This document shows positions 45,101 through 51,100 of a DNA stretch of 64,000 bases, piece by piece (position 1 is the stretch's first letter; each line of letters starts with the position of its first letter). Both the position numbers and the translations under genes were made by a program. The DNA lies in assembly GCA_035610835.1 (NCBI GenBank), contig CM069452.1, positions 23,937,121 to 24,001,120 of the forward strand, in the 5' to 3' direction. This DNA comes from Ophiura sarsii (lineage: Eukaryota > Echinodermata > Ophiuroidea > Amphilepidida > Ophiuridae). The notes beneath the pieces are model-generated. The model was not told the origin of the DNA, ran no database searches, and saw nothing but the letters and a program-made list of their open reading frames with translations.

Positions 45101-48100
45101 CTGGGAGGATTTGACGATGGCTGCCAGCTGAACCGAAAACTCCGGCGACCCGAAGAAACTCCGGACAATGGCGTTCATATCAGGAGCGAGGGGTGGAGCC
45201 GGCCTCTTCACCGGCGAACGTTTCTTCAGCGGCGACCGTACTGGCTCCTCGGAATAGTCCAACTCCATGGTGGCTCCTAACCCCAGTTCCGTAATATCCG
45301 GATCGCCGTCAGCTTCGGTCGTCTGGAGAACAGCGGCGGCTTCTCGGGCTTCCTTTCTCAGCTCCTTGCGTTGTTTCTCCAGCTCTCGCTTAGCCACTTT
45401 GTCGGCCTCATACTCATCCCATTGTTCCGCCGACCAAGCAGCGTCCAATTCGCAGGGGGCTTCCATGGAGCAACGGCGACAGAATGGACACTCTCCATGC
45501 GGATCCTTGTCCTCCCTAGGCAGGAACCGGTGACATCCCTCACATGCTCTTGATCTCTTCTCTGACATCCTTGATCTCTATCTGGAAGTAACAAGAAGAA
45601 CGGGAAAAAACGAGTCAGCATGGAAAGAATTGTCCGGGAATGCCCCGCTCTCCCCCAGGAAGCCGTGGAGCCGTAAAACGGCCCACGGCGTACCCGGAGA
45701 TCCATGGGTTTTTTCCGAGGCCGTGACCCCGAGAGCCGTATAACGGCTCCCGTGTCACGGTCCACGGCCCATGGCTCACCCCCGTGCCGATACGGGTGAT
45801 TATACCAGGCACCGGCTCAGAAACCGCATGGTAGAAACCTTCTTCCCTGACGCACAAGCCCTATGCGGTCGAAACCGTCGGGTGCACGCGGGTGTGACGG
45901 GACCCGAAGGCCCCGACACATGAAGGATCCCCACACGGAGACTAAACCCGCACCCGGTACGGTATATGGCGGTACCCAAAGGGAGAGACTCCACCCCACG
46001 GAAGCTCTCCCTCGTCATCTCTGTGGTTACGACTCGAGCGATTGGCCATGGGATAGAGTCTACACAGAGGACGTGGTACAACCATATTTTAAAGTTTAAA
46101 ATATCTACGGGACAGTAGGTAGGCTCTAATGAGTATACTACCCCTGCCCGCATTCATATTATAACTCCCGTGGAGTCTACGCCCCACTTTACCCTTTTCG
46201 AAAGCTAGAAGACGCCCCAAGCCGCCCTATCCGGAACTACTTTCGTAATAAAAATGGCGATCGTCCAAATGTCAACAAACATCGTAGCATCTCCCCAAGT
46301 GCAGAAAAGAGAGCCAGTAACTTCTTTCTTAGTGGCGATAATTAATTTGGAGTCTAAAAAGAGCTAGGCACGAATGGCCACAATTCTAGTACCTTCTCTC
46401 TAGCGTGGATTTACATGGAGGGATCAATAAATTGATCTCTGGTTCAGAGTGTACAGTATAGTACCATTGGATAAAACCAAATGCGTATATAAAAGCACAA
46501 TGAAAAAACCATCAGACACTATAAAACGTTAATAAGCTGAGATAATAGAAAAAATCTCAGCTAGGAAACGTCAGTGAATCATAAAGATAATTCTGATGAT
46601 AAAGATTCCTTCTTACCTACTCGCAAAATAGTGAAAATTTCAGCAAAAATCACGAGCTATCGTAAACAGCGTGTTATAGGCGTGTTAGTGATTGAAGAAA
46701 TTGGACTTTGCACCGCCGGCGCTTGAGAGATCGCTCCGCTAGCCGTTCTACGCCAGCGGGGCACTATTTTTACAGTGGTAATGGGGTAGCACTAAGGTAG
46801 GCGAGTTAGGATTGAAGTGCATAGTTATGCTTGAGCAACGGTAGTATTAACAAGCGCTGGTGATCTATGTGAAAGAAATGTGCTATTAACTTGTACAGTA
46901 GTAATAGTACATTTACCTTTCACTGAGCGGTGTAGTCGGTGTGCATATTCTTGTGATAGATGCAGCATTTTCCTTTTAGGTCAGAACTAATCTTTAATCA
47001 AGGTTGGGGGATGAATAACATTGCAGTCATGTGCAGGACATTATATCACTTTTAAGTTTCCACTTTTAAGTTTAAAAAGGGGCATTAAGAGATGTGGTGG
47101 AGGCAGCACCCTCAATTACAAAAATATATGATAAAAACTTGTATGAACTTACACCTATAAGGATTTAAACAAATCAGCCCTCTTTGTACAACAAAACGTC
47201 AATTCTCCATTGTCTCGTAGTCTACTGGTGGAAATAATTGACCAAACAGCACCACTTCTGCCTACCCTTCACAATAACTGCAATTACTTTAGTACCAGAG
47301 TCAAATTTGAAGCACTAAAATATGGTTTAGTTTGCATATTAGTTATCAATAGTATATTATGATAAGTATTTAGTCACATTTAGAATTTAGACACAGGCAA
47401 TTAATCTCTCCACTGCAAGCAAGATTTCTTTAAAATTAAACCACCAAGCTATGGAAATGTTGATATTTTTGCGAAACAAGTATGGTTATTTGTTTCGGTC
47501 ACTGTCAGCAAGTAGAAGTAAACACTATCAATGTGCTATATGTTCCCTTTACAATCAGAGTGGCTAATATGTGGTACTTTTTGTAATATATTTGTCTGAT
47601 GACATATGGTTCCACCTACTTCCCACACACTTTAGAAATGAATTTGGGAATACTGTAAAACTGCTTAAATTCAAGAGGGATTTAATTTTCGCGAATTTTG
47701 CGAGGGATATGGATTCGCGAAATTAAATGCCCGCTAAAATAGCAGTGATTGTAAATAGCAAAATATAGTATCGGCTAAATTTAAGTGTTTTACAGTAACT
47801 TAAGTGATGTAATAGGTTCTACCATTTTATTTTCCTTCAACTGTGTATATGAAGACACAGATTTACTGCTTAAATTCCATCAAGGTGTTATAAATCACAA
47901 TTCACAAATTATGAATGCCACCTGTAAGCATACATTTTTGATACACATTGAAATATTTGAAATCTCTTGTACATCAAAATAATATGTGTATGTTTTACAG
48001 TGTTACTGTAGTGCCTATCAACATATAACCCTAATGAAACGTAACAAGGGAATATGGGTCGGGCATGTGTGTAAAAAGAATTATATCATCATTCATTTGC

Positions 48101-51100
48101 ACAGGTTTCATTATTTACCATTTTTTCATTTCACAAAGTCATTTCAAATCAGATTATCATCCCTATCATTACATCATCACCATTATTTCATTCCGATTAC
48201 AAACCACCATGATAATTTCTTTGACATAATACAAACGACATAGAACTCTAGTGTGCGTATCACAATATGTAATATGTCTAAGAAACAATGGTGGACATTT
48301 CAAAATGCAGTGCTACACGAGTGGGATCACCAAATCATTACTTACCTATTCTTACCTATTTATTTATTAGAACTCAATTGATAAGTTTAGAGTGATATTA
48401 TCAATTGCTCCTCTTATGAAAAGGCTTACAAGTCTTGCCCTGACTTAATATTCCCTGATCCAATGAATAGCATAACCCATAGCATTATCAAATTGTTATT
48501 CTTAATACACATGTAGTAGTGTTAACCCTGGTGACGTCAAATTGTTATTACCATTAGACGACAAAAAACACCCTGTTTTACGGGCGGGCGGACTTGTCAA
48601 GTAGGGTCGGTTGGTCAGGGTTTTTTCAATTTTTTTTTAAACCTAAAATATCACCAAAATCTGCAAAAAAAGTGTTATAAATTTGTGGGGAAAAAATTCA
48701 GCAGATTTTCAGACAAAAAACGCAAAAAGTGGGTCGGTCGGGCCCGTAAAACTGGGTGTTTTTTTCCTCGCCTTATGAAGGAAGATTTTTACAAACATGT
48801 AAAAATGTTTTAAAAAAGTGCATATTAGTGTGTGTGCAGATTAATAACCGTAGTTTTGTTGCATAAGAAAGCTGTCGCTTGATTGTATGCTATACTTCTG
48901 TTGCTGAGTAGTGCTCCAGAACCTAAATTTCAACCTTCAGCCATATAATCATAGTTGAGTGTATATATGTTTCAAGTTAAGCAAGTAAAATCTACCATTG
49001 TCTAAAATAAATATTACATGGAAAAGTAGTTCTGAAAATTATTTTTTGTGTTGAACACAATGGTAGACAGTTTAGTATACTTTGATACAAGACAGTCGAA
49101 CATTTATTTCATATCCCTCTTACAAATCCCCATTAATTCCTTTAATAAAATCCAACTTCACGGTATAAGGTATCCCACAGTAGCTTAACGTCCATACAGA
49201 ACCATAAAATTGCTGATGGAAGATATGGTATTATTGTAGTAGTATAGTATTTTAATTGCTAATTATTTTCTGTTGTTGTTATTCCTTAGCTGATGAATTC
49301 CTTTGCTTTGTTTTGCAATGTACATAACATTTGCAAGACAGTAGCCTATGCTACCTACAAAAATGTGTCTGAACACTGACCCTAATTGATTGGCATGCTG
49401 TTTGTACCAGAACATGCATGCTGTTTGAGTCATATGGAAATAGAAACATTTGAGTATGGTAGCCTGAAGAATCTCCTTCCTCATACCCCTTCCCCACTGA
49501 TCAATGTTGCAAGGCCATGTGCTGATGAAGGGGAAATTGTGGGATTCAACATTGATCAGGGGAGAAGGGGAACACTTTACACCTACAAAGTGTTCGAACA
49601 AGATTTTCTAACATTGTAGGCTAGGCCAGTGTTGTGACCAAGTCACTTAATTTCAAGTCATAAGTAATCAAGCAGAAGTGACTAGAGTCAAGTCAAATCT
49701 TTCTTAAACTACCTCAAGTCAAGTCAATCCAATAGATCAAGCCAAGTCACTGGTAGACTCAAGCCAAGACTTTCTCAAACTACCTCAAGTCAAGTCAATC
49801 CAATAGGTCAAGCCAAGTCACTGGTAGGCTCAAGTCAAGTCTTTCTCAAACTACCTCAAGTCAAGTCAATCCAATAGGTCAAGCCAAGTCACTGGTAGGC
49901 TCAAGTCAAGTCTTTCTCAAACTACCTCAAGTCAAGTCAATCCAATAGGCAAAGCCAAGTCACTGGTAGGCTCAAGTCAAGTCTTTCTCAAACTACCTCA
50001 AGTCAAGTCAATCCAATAGCCAAAGCCAAGTCACTGGTAGGCTCAAGTCAAGACTTTCTCAAACTACCTCAAGTCAAGTCAATCCAATAGGCAAAGCCAA
50101 GTCACTGGTAGGCTCAAGTCAAGTCTTTCTCAAACTACCTCAAGTCAAGTCAATCCAATAGGTCAAGCCAAGTCACTGGTAGGCTCAAGTCAAGTCTTTC
50201 TCAAACTACCTCAAGTCAAGTCAATCCAATAGGCAAAGCCAAGTCACTGGTAGGCTCAAGTCAAGTCTTTCTCAAACTACCTCAAGTCAAGTCAATCCAA
50301 TAGGCAAAGCCAAGTCACTGGTAGGCTCAAGTCAAGACTTTCTCAAACTACCTCAAGTCAAGTCAATCCAATAGGCAAAGCCAAGTCACTGGTAGGCTCA
50401 AGTCAAGACTTTCTCAAACTACCTCAAGTCAAGTCAATCCAATAGGTCAAGCCAAGTCACTGGTAGGCTCAAGTCAAGACTTTCTCAAACTACCTCAAGT
50501 CAAGTCAATCCAATAGGTCAAGCCAAGTCATTGGTAGGCTCAAGCCAAGACTTTCTCAAACTACCTCAAGTCAAGTCAATCCAATAGGTCAAGCCAAGTC
50601 AAGTCACTGGTTGGCTCAAATCAAGTCAAGTCACTGGTTTTGTTCAAGTCCCATCAAGTAATATTGAACACGAAATGATCGGCTTCATGTACTGATGTCC
50701 TGTGAAGACAAGTTCAGGTCAAGTTTTAAAAGTAGTTAAAGCATACTCATATTTATTTTGGCAGTAAAAAAATTGTTTGGACTCAACTTACTTAAGTTGC
50801 TTTAGCTCATGACTTGAATCAAGTCAAGTCAAGTCTTTCAGAAAAGTGACCTTTTGAAAAGTTTGAACACCAAGGCAAAGCAACAATAACAGACCAATTC
50901 ATTCCTATGTATGTCCCCATGCTTATGCATGCATACATATGAAAATCACATACATTCTGTAGAGTTATACAAAAAGCACTCATGAAAATCTTGTTCTGAA
51001 TGGAACACCTATGACAGCTACATCCAACTACCAAAAATAGAGTAACTTTGATTTGAATGAAATTTAACTTATAGATCTACCTTTATAATCACAAATTTCT

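Larger units (their letters stand above)
39258..46864 (-). mobile_element. DIRS-type tyrosine-recombinase retrotransposon, apparently complete
   Basis: A 7.6-kb element in the last ADGRV1 intron, antisense to the gene. It has three long open frames (gag, RT/RNase H, tyrosine recombinase), inverted terminal repeats (39312-39453 and 46697-46838) and an internal complementary region (39523-39636) that is the complement of the left end joined to the complement of the right end. Both outer edges read GAT (39258-39260 and 46862-46864), and the joint in the internal region also reads GAT/ATC. This fits insertion by recombinase of a circular intermediate without a target duplication. Its body is far more GC-rich than the host DNA. 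No stop or frameshift is visible in the three frames. Confidence 0.92.
46865..49640 (+). other. Last intron, part between DIRS and satellite
   Basis: No gene seen. It holds the truncated family C element, a family H element and a Harbinger-like element, plus unique AT-rich sequence. Confidence 0.7.

Noticed and set aside
49699..50622. CRISPR-like regular array
   Set aside because: Units are contiguous 71-bp repeats without unique spacers, in an intron of an animal gene; it is a satellite.
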